Below are positions 11,169 through 26,200 of a DNA stretch of 64,000 nt, piece by piece; the stretch's first letter is position 1; each line of letters begins with the position of its first letter. The translations under genes and the position numbers were made by a program. The DNA comes from Eutrigla gurnardus (lineage: Eukaryota > Chordata > Actinopteri > Perciformes > Triglidae): assembly GCA_963514095.1 (NCBI GenBank), contig OY741285.1, forward strand, positions 10,293,116-10,357,115, given 5' to 3'. Under the pieces are notes generated by a model. The model worked only from the letters and a program-made list of their open reading frames with translations, was not told where the DNA came from and searched no databases.

Positions 11169-14100
11169 TTAGCAGGAATATGTTCTCACGGACCCCGACT
11201 CTCCTCTCGGACCTACTGACAGAGAGTAGAAGATAATCGGTAAATAAAACTCACTGTAACACAAGAAGACCCAAATCAGTAAAACATACACTGGATTTTG
11301 ACTGTATCTGCTGCCCATAATGTTGGAATATTATATTTTGACACAATCCTCTGTTATTCCTCTTTAAATGCATCAGTAATCACTTTTTCAGGTGCAATGA
11401 TTACATTATGTGTGAAAATTACCCAGGTGAAATGAATTCATGCATAACATTTGTTTGGCACTATAAAAGACATTTGCAAATTATTCCAACTTTATTGGCG
11501 ACCCTGTATTATGCCATTGAAATCCAAAAGGCCTCTTTAGCTCTTTTGCATCATAGATTTTGTTTGACTCACCTTCACTCTGGACTTTTCTCAGGGTGAC
11601 GGAGGGGGTCGAGATAGCCGAGGCACGGAAGTTGGCAGGTAATGTTTCCGAGGAGTCGGAGGTCACGCCGCGGAGGTCCTTCTCTCGGAACATCTTCCTC
11701 CATGATGGTGATCGCGTAAATGTTTTCGTGCCGTCCTGCAGAGACAATGGAATAACACCGGTGATTAGAAATAATGGTGTCCAAGCTGGAGGGTGTCTGT
11801 TTCAAGGGTCTCATTCATTATACGTTAGTGGGGGTTTAACAAAGAGGTATTGACAAAGCAGGTTTTGTTGTGACAATATACCACGGTTGCACAGTTTTTA
11901 GTCCTACAAGCTGTAACTAAGCAATTATCAGTGGTGTAAACACAGCTGAACCGCTTTGGCATGCCAACAGTTTGCCAGCAGTGGTACATGCACTGATGCT
12001 ATAAAGGCTCTCTTTAGAAGGGAGAGAGATATTTCAGTCTGCTCTTTTACCACGGGAAGGAAATCATCCTGTCATGACACATATTTAACAAAGGGACAAA
12101 CATTGAAAAGTTGCATGTGGCAACTATGATCACGTAAAACAGTGGTGACAATGATCACATACTCCTGCCTCCCGATCATCTCGATAAGATTTCCTACTAA
12201 CCTCATCTGGCCTCCTCTCCGTTCCCATAGAGATGAGAGTGTTGTACTCTTTCTCTAGGAGCTGCCTCGCCTGCAAAAGATAGACAAACAGTGTATTAAG
12301 ATCACAATTAAGATCATTTAATAGTTCAAGATCAGGCTTGTCTTGGTATTAGGCAAACAGCAATGAGAATGTTTAAGCGCTCTGTGTCTACAAGTTGACA
12401 AAAAAAGGTGGTGTGCAGGTACTCCACCTGTGTGTTCTGATTGGGTATCTGGAGGAGGAGGGCCAAGTCAGTGTAGTCGAAGGTGTCGTCCAGCGCCAGG
12501 AGGGCCCCGTGTACGCCACTTTCTAATAGGCAGTCAGCAAACTCTTTCAGACCAATAGATTGCACCCAGCACATCACTCGCTCATTGGACCAAACCACTA
12601 CATCTGTGGAGGAGGACACAAAAAGGCAGTTATCACCGGGGAACCACAGACCGAAGAGCATTGTGTAAACATCTGCTTTGATATCACGTTTGAAAGGAAG
12701 CTCTGGCTGTTGGGCCTCACCTTGGTTCTGGTGTTGACTCTCATCCCTCCTCCTCTCCAGCTCCTTCCTGTCGTAGTTCAAGCGCTTCAAGCACATGATG
12801 CCGTAGTGAAGACTCACCCTGTAAGACACATTGCTCTTATATCCGTCTAAGCATGGCAGATATATACACGCCAAAGAAAAGAGTGCAAGGTAGAGAGATA
12901 ACATGTATATATGTCGGACTTCCAGACCTGTGGAAACTGTCCACCATCTTCAGCTGGCCCCTCAGTTCTTTCTTGGTGAGGTGATCGAGCATTCGGGCGT
13001 CCACCAGTGACTCCATGAAGTAGGAGCGGTACTGGGGCAGACCCAGGCTGGGCAGCCATTCGTTTCCCACCCACTCGTGGTTCATGTCCCCATAGGCCAG
13101 GATCTGGAGGATGGAGGGGAGTAGAGTCAAGAAAGCACAAAGTGCCGGTGTCTACAGCTGTTTCTCCTTCATGTGCATTCTATACACACGGGTGTGTAAA
13201 CACTGCTGCATCACAGAAAACAGGAAACATGGAAATTGTAGGCTAATATAAATGATCTGTAGTGTTACCTCTTCTGGGAAGTCCAAGATTTCTAAACTGT
13301 ATGTTAGAGTTAGACTAGAATTGTGCGTTATGATAGATTGGTACCACTTCCTTTACAAAGGGTTTGTATTCATGGTTAATGCATATTATTTTATGTTTAA
13401 CATACTAGTATTAACCATTACTTGACTTGAACATGGTCAATGCACAAAGACCAATAACCTTATATTAAACAAGGAGAGATGTACTTAGCAAATTGCCATT
13501 TTCCACTTGTAGTCCCTGGGCAGGTAGGTTAAAAATAGTTTATTAATGCTTTACAGATTAGTTATAAATCATTAATTAGAACAACTTTGGGTTGCCAGAT
13601 TGGGGAAAAGCCTCCCTCAGTCTGAAAATGTGTTGTCCCTTTGTCTAGGTTTTTAAGGGTTTGAACCTGCGGCCTTAAATGGACTGTTTAACCACGTACA
13701 TACTGGACACGGCCACCAGAGATACAAAAATGCTAAGTCTTAATATTTCTTCATATCCCAAAGTCTTCCTTAATCTCACCTGGTCCCAGCTGAACTCCTT
13801 CTGCTCCTTGTGTTTCAGGCAGAGAAGAGATGGAAGAGAAGGGGCGCAGAGAGTTGGAAAGAGAGGGAGAGATCACCAGGAGGGAGTGTGTTTGTGTACG
13901 CGTTGTGTGTTATGGTGAATCAGAATGAAGAAGAAGAGAGGGAGGGCAGAGGGAGGAAACGTTTTGTTAGTGAGTGAGAATTAGTCGGAAAAGAACTACA
14001 TCAAAACAGATTTCGAGGGAACAGTAAGGGGAAGGTGTGGCCTAATCAGAGACAGAGACAAAGAAAAAAACAAAGCTCATCAATGTGAGACCTTTCGTCA

Positions 14101-17100
14101 TATTGCTAAGAATTATGAAGCCAAAACAGACAATTAATTATCATCAATCTTCATTCCTAAACACAGAAAAGTATTTGTATCAGAACTGTCTGGGCTGATA
14201 AACAGAGTATATCCCTTAAATACTGGATTCTCTTTTCAAATAGAAATTGTAATGAACTGTAATTTTCTTACTGGCTTGGTAGCAGCAGTGAGAGACTCCA
14301 TCTCAGCATGCGTCATCCAAATATTACTGGTCGACTGTGAAGAAAGCAAACGAATGCAACATCAATCTTATTTCCTTAACAGGTGTTTGTTTTTTTATTT
14401 CTTAATATCCCATCTGTTTGAACACATGATGTGCCGATTGTTTACATGCTTTTTTCCGTTGTTTACTGAGCCTTACAGAGCGAGTGCTTGCAGGGGCAGA
14501 CGGACTAGTGAGGGAGACCATTTCCTGGATGGCCAGGCGGAGCTTGAGCCGGTGTAGGGGGTTGCTGATGCCGATCTCCCTCTGGATCTCTGTGTCCGAC
14601 AGGTTAGCCATGATGGCGCCGCTCTTCACGTTGGCGCGGCACGCTGCCACGTACCATGCTGGCATCCCCACCCACAGCTGGGAGAACAGAGAGGGGACGT
14701 TCACGGAAACACTTGTAATGATGACACATGAGGCAAAGACCACTTTTGTACTTGTTACGGCGTGTCACGGTGTACCTCGAGCCATGTAACGACAGTCGGG
14801 CCGTCCCATGAGGCGAAAGGCAAACCCTGACGACAGGCCTCCTCTAACAGGTCATGCCTAGCAAGGATAGTGGAAAAGATATGTTTTGTGAAGACACCAT
14901 TCTTCATATCTAACTTTACCACTGTCTCCTTTATGAATAGAAAATCACATTAAACTCTTAGGGCATAGATGTGTTTAAATGTTTGCATGAGAAGAGACTG
15001 ATCTCACTTCTTTTTGCTGCGGCGGTCTTTCTCCACTGTTCCAGTACCAAGTTTAGTCAGGCCCAACGGGTCAGCTGAGCCCAGGTCGTCAGAGGGTGTG
15101 GATGCTGCAAAAGGTCAAAGGTTAAAAAGAATTGCTATTTAAGGAAATCCACCTTACTGTTGATAATCTTCTTGCGGAAAAAAAAACACAGCTATATTTG
15201 TCAACCGGAAAACAAGATGGCAGATTAAATGTTCCAATCTGTCCACAGACCCAGTGAGGAAGATTCGCGTCCAGGTGCACCGATCCTCCCTTTTTCCTTT
15301 TTGCCAAAGAGACGGCCGATAGACGACTTAATGCTTTTCTTTTTGCTGGCTTTGTGGAGGGAATCCTGGCTAGCAGTGGTGGAACCGTCAGCAGAGAGGC
15401 TAGAACAAACGGAGAAAGGGGAAAAACAGGAAGTGATGCACTCTAGTTTGGTATAATAATAAACTACTTATGAGGAAACTCTGTTGAGAGTACCTGCGGA
15501 ATTCCCGGAGGTCATCGAGACCTGCCCCTGGGTGAGTGTGTGTCATTCGGTCCAAGCGTAGAGCTCTAGGAACCGGAGGAGGGGTGGAGTCGATCAGGGC
15601 GAGTGCTCTGCATTCTTCTCCATCTTTGCTGTTCTGCTGGGTGGAAGGAGTTGGGTGAATTCATCAGGGGTTTTCTTGAAGCACATTTGTGGCTTATGTA
15701 TCGCAACTTTGACACGGTACCTGTCGGTCGTTCTCCCTGGCAGGGGAATGTGGCAGGCGGGGGGTGGAATGTCCGGAACTAGGCGGTGAAGGAGACGCCA
15801 ACGTAGAAGAGGTGATGGAGGGAGTCATGTATCCCCGACCAACGCTATCCCGTCCTCCCAGGGAGGAGGGCGGAAGAGACGGGGCGTCGAGGGCCACGCT
15901 GCTGACCCGGCTCTCAATCTCTTCTGCCCTCAGCTCTGTGCTTTCCTTTTCCTCCTGAATCAGCCTGAGAGGAGAGGAGAAGATATTTTTAAATTGCAGA
16001 CTTTACTATCTTTACTCTATCAGAATATATACAATATTGGTTGCCCACGTGGCTCTAGGAACAAAAACAGTCTCATAAAAGACAAAACCATAAAAGACAA
16101 AACCATAAAAGACGTAAAACGCACTTGATCTCCTTGTTGATGGCCTCCAGTTGCTCTTGTAGCATGATGGCCAAAGTCTGTACATCTGTCTGTCCACTGG
16201 GAGAGAGCAGCTCCGATCCGAACAGAGTCTCCCGGTCGTCCTCATCGTCAGAGCAGCCTCCATCCCCACCCTCGAACCCGGGACCCAGCATTGTGCCGCT
16301 GTCCCACTCTCCATACTGGAAAGAGGCGGGAAAAATGGAGGAAATCATCATCCTGATAAGAAATGATATCGACGTTGTCATCACCATTATCTCCGTGTTG
16401 GATCAACACCTTGTTACTGTCGTCTCTAGCAGCCCCCCACCGGCCTCGGTGAGTCCGCCGGACCACCACCCCAGTAGAGGAGTTGCTGTAGCCGGACGGG
16501 AGCGAGCCTCCACCCTGGGGGTACCGAAGCTCCGAGGCGCTCCCTGGAAGAGATCTCCGGAAAAGGGTGGAGGGGAGTGAGCTCACGCTGCCTGCCCTAT
16601 GATGGGATCCAGAATTTGTTATGTTAGTGCTTGAAGATGACAATGTACGCATTTTATGGGTGTAAAATCATGACATTATCATAAAATAAAATAATGCATA
16701 AAATTAAATTAAATTAAAAAAATAATTTTAATTAGCTAAAAACAGCAAAAACAGTATCCCCTTTAGAGACTTTCTTGTAATTTGGGCATTTAAAAATGAT
16801 TTGTATGGATAAATTCCCTTCAATGTTAATTGTGGCTAACCTGGAATAAGAGCCAGGCCTGCCTCGAAGCTGATCCAGCTCCAGTTGGATTCGCTCCAGC
16901 TCAGCAAGGAGCTGTTCCTAAAACACAGAGGCAAAAAGACTTTAACCTGCTTTTCCTTCACAAAGCGTAGATCATCATGATATTCAGCAAAAACAGTGCT
17001 GTTGTAATTAAGATCACGCACAAGATACAAAACATATGAATCAAATAGTACCTTATTAGCTATAAGGTCATCTTGGATTTTCTTCATATTGGACAGTTCC

Positions 17101-20100
17101 TCTGAAAGAGCATTCTAGCAGAGCAGAAGGATGAATATACAATTTGTAACTTATTTTACATTATATTTAAGTATTCTGCACCACTAAACAGTCTCCTCGT
17201 TACCTTCTCCTCCAATGCCGCCATCCTCTCTTTGAGGTGGAGCTGCAGCCTCTCATTGGACTCAGACAGAAGCTTGTCCACTGTATCTGAGAGGCGTTTG
17301 TTGTGTTCGTCATTCATCTTCTCCCTCTGCCTCGCCTAAAAATTAAACAGCCATAAGGTCAGAGCTCAAGATAGACAAAAAATGGACAACAATAATTTTC
17401 GTAAAAGAGGGAAATGGCGGGTATAGAAAAATAAAAGATGTTACCCTCTGTAGCTCTTGGTTCTTCTCCTCCAGTTGAGCTTCCATTTGCCGTAGTCGCT
17501 CTTCAAAGTTCCCATGGCGCTCCTCTGCCTAAATTAGAATAAACATTATTTAAAGATGCTCCTACGAGCCTTCTTCTTAAGATTAGATCTAATACAAGCT
17601 TGATGATTTTTGTCCAAGAGGCATCATTATATGATTATTTGATTGACTGATAGAAGCTTTGCCAGTTTATTAACAACGTTAACGCGACTGTGAAAAAAAA
17701 CCCCAAACTTTAAACGTAACTATCAGCACTGAATCTGAATGGCAGGTCGTCTGCTCGGTAAGGTACAGGGTGCGTTTGCTACGGACTCAATCTACCTTGT
17801 TGAGAGCAGCCACCCTTTGGGCGAGCTGGGCCTCGATCTCAGGCAGCGTCTCCGCCCTCTGCAGGGTCTGCTGGAGCTTCTGCTTGGCTTCATCCAGACG
17901 TTCCTGCAGCTGTCTGTTCTTCTCTTCACTCTGGAAACACAGACCACAACACATATGCACATTATGTGTGATTGGAGGTCAGTTACCTGCGCAACTGTGC
18001 ACCTAATATAACTGTTAAAGATGGCATATTTTTGGATTTTTAATTACTACAATATAACTCCATCAAATATAGTGCACAAGTGCAGACTATGTTGTATAAT
18101 GCATGTATTATTTGAGCCATTTCTTACCTGTCTGTGCAGTGATTCCTTGCTGGCCAGCTCATTTTCAAGCTTGTCTTTGATATCATGGAGAGAAGTCGCC
18201 TCCCTCTGGGCGCTGAGGTACCTGCATTCAACAAGACACCATCCAGTTATTAGAGCTGCAGTTCTCTGCCAGCAGAACCTGATACATGTGATTATATGCA
18301 AGGTCGTAATTTCCACTGGGAATTTATTCACTCACTAAAATACCACTAAACTGTGTCCTCTTACTGTCAAAATGCCAAAAGTTCTGGGTCGATCAAAATG
18401 TTAAAATACTCATGTGGGTTGCCTTCACTTATTCCTGTGCGCTCACAGCATTTCAACTTTACAGACAGCAGTGAGTGAATTGCAGACTTTTTGCCCCTCA
18501 GGCAAAATAGCTCTACCCTTCTTTCCAGCAGACACTCGTCAGGGCTGAGTTCTTCTACATTTTTGGGTAAGCAGAGGAGTTTGAGGTTGTTTTCATTTAT
18601 AGCAATTCTCCTAAAAAGACGGTATATTGGAATGCAGTAAAAGATGGTGCTCTCTGTAGTTAATATAGAAATCAAAGTTATTTTTATGGATTTTAGATGT
18701 TAAAGGTTGAGTAGGTGATTCTATTCAGAAACACTTTCTGTTGTAATACTTGAAATCCTCTAACATATCGATAGCAATGGATAAATTAAATGCTCTGACA
18801 TAAAAAAAATAAATTAAAAAAAAAGTAATCTGTGGCCAGGGCAGGACTGTAAAAACCTTGTCCAATCAAATTGGGCCAGAGAAAATAATTTGGACTTACT
18901 CTCTGATTGTGCGCACCCGATCTAGAGCACTCGTTTGGTTTTCTGGAGGAGCGGCTTTGAAGGTCTGAACAAACTCTGCCTTTAATTTCCAGGCAACAGG
19001 TGAAACATATGCTGTGTTCATTACACCTGATGTATGAAATTCTGGTTCCAAGTGAAAAAAAGGCTGGGATCCTCGCTAAAACAAAGAATAGATTCGTCAA
19101 ACACAGACAAGGTTACCTGCGTTCTAGTGTTGTAATCCTTTCCTCCATGTCCTCCCTTTGACAAAGGGCCTAGAAGAAGCAAAAATGTATCATGAAATGA
19201 TGATGTTTTATTACACAATTAACCCAAACTCCAGCAAAGAGAGAATGAAGAAAAAACCTGAATGTGTGAATAGCCTGTATAAGTAGTCATTTTGAATACT
19301 GTATGAGTCAATTTAACATTTTTGTACCACCAATAACAAAAAAATCAGCCTCATAACTGCTTTTTTTCACTTAATTTGCCCTCCATAATGATGCATAACA
19401 GTACTTCTACTACATGTCTATTGTGTTCAAATATACACTTGGATCCCCAGGAATTGAGGATGCTCAGGGTCTTGGCTGGGAAGAGACAGATTGGCCCTAC
19501 ATACCTCTTTGACTTCCCTCTGGAGCTTCTGATTGGCCTCCTCTGACTTCGTCACCTCCCTCCTGGCGGCCGCAAGCTGTTCCTCTATTTCCCCAACCTG
19601 ACGTGACACCGCAAAGGGACACAAGATGACACAGATTGAACCTACGTGAGTCAACGTGAACACCAAGTGTAAATAGACACATCAAGTGATTCATTACAAA
19701 TGTCTGACCGCTCAATGTAAGACTCTTCACTAGCATCACTGACATCAGTGTAACATGTTGAGAGTCTGACGCCTCTAACACTCGGTAGACAGAATATGTT
19801 TCCATTCAGTTTTCTGGGACATCATTTTATCGTGACCGGGCAGTCAAACATTTGTGAATAAGGTATCTTCATCTAAATACTTAATCAATTACACATGTTG
19901 GACGGTGCTACAAAAAGCTGCAATAGTCTAACTGGCCACAAGAGGGAAGAGGGAGACCGGTAGATATAGTTTACATGGATCCCCTCCTTCTTGGAATATA
20001 CTGATGGAATATATTTCTGTAACAGCTTTCCTCTTCTTAAAGTACATTAGAGTTACTTAGAGTACATTAAAGTACTTTTTTAAAATGATGTTCATAATAT

Positions 20101-20192
20101 AAACTACATTTTTAAAATGCACTGATATAGTATAGATATGTGTGATTTTAAAGTGTCTTTGAGTACCTTTAAAAGTGCTATATAAATAAAAT

Positions 20193-20242
<50 letters not shown>

Positions 20243-23200
20243 GCAGCTGATAACTTATATTATAGCTATATAGATATATGGATACCAGACCCAAACCTTA
20301 ATAGTTCAGCATTTTGGTAAATGTTTTCTTGGTTTCTTGCCGAGGCTTCTATAAGAAGATACCAGATACCAATATCACAGACTGTCCACACAGTAATCAT
20401 GATGCTGTAGCAAGCAGCCGGTTAAATAAGCTAGCATGAAGACTGGAAACAGGGGCAAGCAGCTCGCCTTGCTCTGCACAAAAGTGTAATAACACCATGA
20501 TTCCCAAAATGTTTGACTATAACTAGATGATGATGACATATCTAGGGTAAATTTGTGTAAAGTTGTATTTCTGTACCTCTGTGTTGCTGGTATAAAATGA
20601 AAATGTAGTAAAGCTAACATGATTACAAACTGCATGTATTGAAGTGATGAGGTTAAAGCCTCAAGTGAGCACGCAAACTATTTTCAATTGCAAAAAAATT
20701 AAAAAGCTTCCAATCATAGTCCACTTAACTGGGATGCCACACACTTACATATCCCCGAAGAAGTGAGGACGTACCTGCTTTGCACAAAAGTCATACCGGT
20801 CCCCACCATGCCAGATAGACAGAAACATACACTCACCTGTCGGCACATGAGGGCCAGCCGCTCCCTCAGCTGGGAGAGTTCAGATCTCTGGCGCTCTATC
20901 TCTCCTTCTCGCTGTCTCTCCAGCTCACTATCCTCCAGGCCGGTTGAGGGACCATTGGGTAGTCGCTGGAATGATGATGACAATATAGGAAAGAAATGAG
21001 AACGATGAAGATAATGAATCCGTTAGAATCAGCTGATGTTTTAGCTGATACAAATTGTGGCTGCGGTAAATCTTAAATTTATAATCACACTGTCACACCA
21101 TGTTACCCACACATCTACTTTTCTACTGACTTTGTGGACACTAACACACACACACACAAAAACAACTGGAACCAACGTGCATAAAACCCTCCCTTACATC
21201 TTTCCCGCCGTCCGCCCCTTGTTGACGTCTTTTAATTTGGTCTCTTAAAGAGATTACCTGGAAAAGGGGAGAGAAAAAGGACAAACAGACAATATAAATA
21301 GATGCTTTTCTTCTTACCGAGCTAAAAAATAAAAATAATTGCATTCGACTTACCTCTTGAGAAGATGCGGCAAGTTGGTCCTCTAACATGGACACCCTCT
21401 CGAGGGCCACACGGAGCCGCTCTCGGACCTGTGGATAATTTTTGACATATACATAAGATAGTTAATAAAGAAAAATAATAGAGCAATTATGAGCAATATG
21501 TTCTTAAAGGATCAAAAGTACAATCACGCAGAATGGCTCCTTTCACTCACAAGCACTTGTATGTAAGAGCAGTCATTTCAGATACTTTGTATTTGTAATA
21601 GAGTGGTGCAGGAATGAGTCCAAAAACCAGGAAATGAGTCAGCGTTTTTGCACTTCCGCTTCCATTGTCGAGAAATCGATGGGTCTTTTGAGTGGGTTTT
21701 TGGTTAGATGCCTAAAATACGGTTATGTGGTCAACGGAAGCTTAAGAGATTTTAACGTTTTGTTGTACGAAACAAAATTTTGTGGGTAAATGAGAGAGGA
21801 AAATGTAATCATGCCGACTAGTCTGCATTTACAGCATTGTAGTGTGAACATGATGTCGTTTGTTCATAGCCGTACTTCTGAGATTGCGTTCACTTCAAAA
21901 TCATAAAAGTGGCGTTCATCAAGTGTCATAAACTTGTGTTGGCAATATTCCAAAAATCCAATGGAAAAATCGAATTGACTTTTTGTTGAGGGTCCAGTGT
22001 AATGCTAACTTCCGAGGTTAGCCGAGAAAACTCCATCACCCTTGCACCACTCAATGGAGTAGAAGTATCAAGTAACTAAATCAAGTATTTACTTGAAGCT
22101 AGAAGGAACTTACATTTTGGAAATCTCTCATGCAGACTTCCCCGTAAATGTCTGGTTCTCCCTTGCCACACTTAACAATCCCGCTGATTGTTTTGTTTAC
22201 TTATGTTTGTCACATAGAGGTTTCAGTATCAAATTGACTGTTTCATAAACAATTACGAAAAAAAAAGTTCCGCACAGTAACTTTAAGTACAGTACTTGAG
22301 TAAATGCATATTCCGACCCTGCTTATAGGCTACGCTAACAGGTTACAAACTTTTATAAATGTTTTTTAATCTTAAACCTGTAAAACAGTAAAAAAAAAAA
22401 AAACATACTGACGTACATTGTCACTTTGAGCTAATGTGGCTAACATATTAGCCAACAGCCCATTTACCACCATGGTGTATAATATATGGATCTCATTACA
22501 TAACCATGCTATTTACACACCCAGCAGATACAGAGCGACAATAGCATGCGTTTCACATTATGCTTCTTGTCACCTGATGAATCCAATCACACTCCTTTTC
22601 CTCCGTTTTGGGTCCCTACTAAGTCCTGAAGGCAATGTGTGGCTTTCTAGCCATCGAATGCTCTACTTTGCCCACTAGCTAGCTGCTAACTTGGTCTGTC
22701 TGCCTGTGACCGCAAACACGGTCATCAAATATGTTGTTGACATAAAGACATGAATCCCAACCACTTTAAGTTTGAGTAGGATGTAAAAGTGAAGAATATT
22801 TGGATAAGGCCCTGATATGCAAGGTCACCAGTTTGACCCACCTTCTCATCCAGAGCCTTGTGGTGCTCAAACAGAGACTTGAGGGCCTTGAGGACCTCCA
22901 CCTCGCTGGAGACCCCTGCCGGGGACTGGGCTTGTCTTTTCACCACCGTCATCCTCAGACTGCGCTCATGGCGAGACACCAGACACTCCAGGTGTTCCAG
23001 CAACAGCTACGGGAGTGAATGGGTCGAAAGGGAAAGGGAGACGGAGAGGTGGCAGTAGAATGCAACGGGGTGAACCGAGGGAAAGGGAATAAGAGACGGA
23101 AGAGAAGGGACGGAGACAGGTAAGGTTCAAAGAAGACACGGAGGAGTGAAGGGTTTTGAGAGTTGACAATGAGTGGAGAGAAGAGCAGAGAGGGAACGAG

Positions 23201-26200
23201 GAGTGAGCGAGAGAGATAAGGAAAGCAGATACGTGACACAAAAAGAAAGGATGTGGAGGAGAGAGAGGGAGAGAAGGAGGGGAAACAGACCAGGAGCAAA
23301 TGAAACAGTGTCACACCCCCTCAACCACAATGGGCGAGGGAGATAACATAGAGGCTGTTACAGTGCTAATAAGCAAAATGGCCGCTAAACATCTTACACG
23401 TGTGTTGTTTCTCTCCGCCTTGAGCTCAGAGATCTCCTCCTCCCTCTCCAGAAGCTGCTCCCGGCAAACGTTCAGCTCTTTAGTCAACACAGCAAACTCC
23501 TGTGGAACACACAAGCTGCGTTCAGGGGCAAAGGAAAACAAACTGTTTAAACGTATGGGTTTTAACCGTTTTTAGCGTAGGTGGTCTCTGCTCAGCCGCG
23601 CGAGCTGCGACGAGAGCTCAAAAGAACAAATATTAATTCAGACCAGACAGATCTACTGCCTGTGAAAATTAAATGGCGTCGGCTGCTCTCGGCACGTATA
23701 TAAATGGACACGTAGCGCTAGAGATGTGCAGAAAGCAAAGCCCTCCAGAAACGCGCAGCGTTGAACACCTGAGACCAGGAATGTAAATCACTGACATGGT
23801 TTTCACCGCCACTCATCCTCCTCTGTCAACCTGCACTCATGGATGGATTACATCACACTGTTACACAAGGGCTCTACATCGGGGCACAAGAGACCCCCCC
23901 CCCCCCAAAAAAAAAAAAACACAGCATCGATATGTCATACTGTAAAACACCGCCAGGAATACATTCAGAATTCTTGCTTGACGCCTAACCGAATGCAAAG
24001 AGGAAAGCTTGTGTTATTTTTTTTTTTTAAATAACACACAATCAATGGTCAGTGGTTTCTTAAGTCTCCATACAGCATAATCAAGGCCTTCAGGTTAGAA
24101 GCAATTGCTGTTGGCCTGCCGTATGATTCAAAATCAGCTGAAAGTAGACATATGAAATTGTTACGTGTTTGCATAAAAGATAGAAGAGAGGAAGAGCCAG
24201 AAAGAGATCTATACAGATGGTGACACAGTGGGTCCATTGGCTCTTGGCCTTGTGGGATTGTTTCTCGTTTGGAGAGGGGTCAGCTTCTCACTTGGCTTCT
24301 CTTATTGTTGGTTTATTTTTGTATTTCAACTCAATCTATTTCTATTCATTTGAATGAATTTGCATTCCTTATGCATAATGTAAAAGTAAACTGATCCGTT
24401 CAAATGCAATTCAGTAATGTAGCCATTTAACAAACACTGTGGAGTTTATTATGTTTAACTGTTTGTTGAAATAGCATCGGAGATGTATTCAAGCCTGCAA
24501 CTGATGAATAGTTTCATTTTTGATAAACCATTAACTGGTGTCACAAATGAGTTGAAGGTATCCATCGCAGTTTCTTAAAGTCTAAGTTGGCAGCTTCAAA
24601 TGACTTGTTTTGTTGGATCAACAGTCCAAAAACACAAGTATTCCATTCATATTTGTTCATAAGCGTATTGATAATTCAATGAAGTGTTTCAGTGCTAGGG
24701 CTGATTAAAAAAATGTTAGTTTTGCATGTTGTTTTGCAATTTCAAAATATTTGTCAAATATTTTAGGAGAAATAGGAGCGTAATATACTAAATTGGATTT
24801 TACTTTATTCCATAGGTTTTTATAATTGTGTATCCATTCATTGCAACAAGCGAGTGCTATGATAAGTTTGAAATTCCTTCAAATCTCATTCTCACTGTTC
24901 TTCTTTTCATATCTGAGCATCACAATTACATATGAACACTTGGTGAAAACACCTTTCTGACTTGAAATAATGACAATAACTCTTGATATTGTATTAATAT
25001 GGGATCAGTCGACGACATTTATCAGTCCAACATATGCAAAAGGAATCTGACTGAATTGGATTCGCACTGAAACATTGTCAACAGATATTAGAAGGCGGTG
25101 AAAACATGAAGGGAACGCACATATACGGTTGAAAAGCCAAACTGCACATACTGTAAATACACATTCAGTTTGAGAAAGCTGTTCATGTTATAAATGTCGG
25201 ATAAAATCTTTGAATTGACATTATTATCAAGCGATTTCACCCAGTCGGTCTAAACCACAAGAATTCCTAGAGAATCCAGTATTAATTTAAGTTAAGCTGA
25301 AACCATTAGCATATAAGCTTCCAGCATCATAAATCATCCACTAACATACAAACAGAATAAAAACCTGATTGCCCAGTGAGAGGAAAATTGCGGATGCAAC
25401 TGAGACTCAACAGCCAGAAGATGATAGAAACATAAAACCCTCTGCATTAGTGAGAGCAACGTGAGGGAGGAAAAACTCTGACGATGCGGAGAAGGGAAGT
25501 ATTTAACGTCCACTTCCGAGCGACTCCCTGCATGGACTGTCACTGCGAAGGCTTACCGTCTCATGAGCTCGCTTTCACGATGACACGCGCTCAGAAAAAC
25601 ACACTCGTACCAACCAGACGCTGATAGAGGATAAACACGGTTACCTCCTCAGGAAGAGTGTTCCACTTAACAGCCAAAACACATGCTTTCCCTTCCAAAC
25701 CATAGGCCAGAGATCTTCAACACGGGGTCCGGGACCCCTGGGGGTCCGCAGAGTTACAGCAGGGGGTCCCCAAAATTTGATCCCACACTTATTTTCTTCC
25801 AAAATGTAAAATATGTCCAAAAATACACAAATAAAACATTAATACACCATCTGATAAGCAAATTAACTGTTGTGTTCATGTGAAATTGTGATTTAGAAAT
25901 GCCAATATAGAATTACATTATGTTCTATAAATAAATGAATCTGTCAACAATTATTATTTAGCATTGTAAACATACAGCATTACAAAGTACATTTAAACAT
26001 GGCACTATAAGCTGCACTACTCATTATAATTGGCCTTGGGGGTCCTTGGCCTGAAAAAGGTTGAAGACCTCTGCTAAAGGCTGATTCCTCCATACACATA
26101 TACACACATGGAAATACACACAGTACCTGTGGCAGGGCGATGGATAGCTGCCTCTGGAGCGACTCCTTCTCGTGGCCGAGCTCGCGGAGGCGGAGCTGAG

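Noticed and set aside
12332..12904. 190-codon minus-strand open frame read as a single exon
   Set aside because: It is two ppfia3 exons (12428-12603 and 12721-12818) with an intron that happens to lack stops; splice sites and liprin homology show the split.
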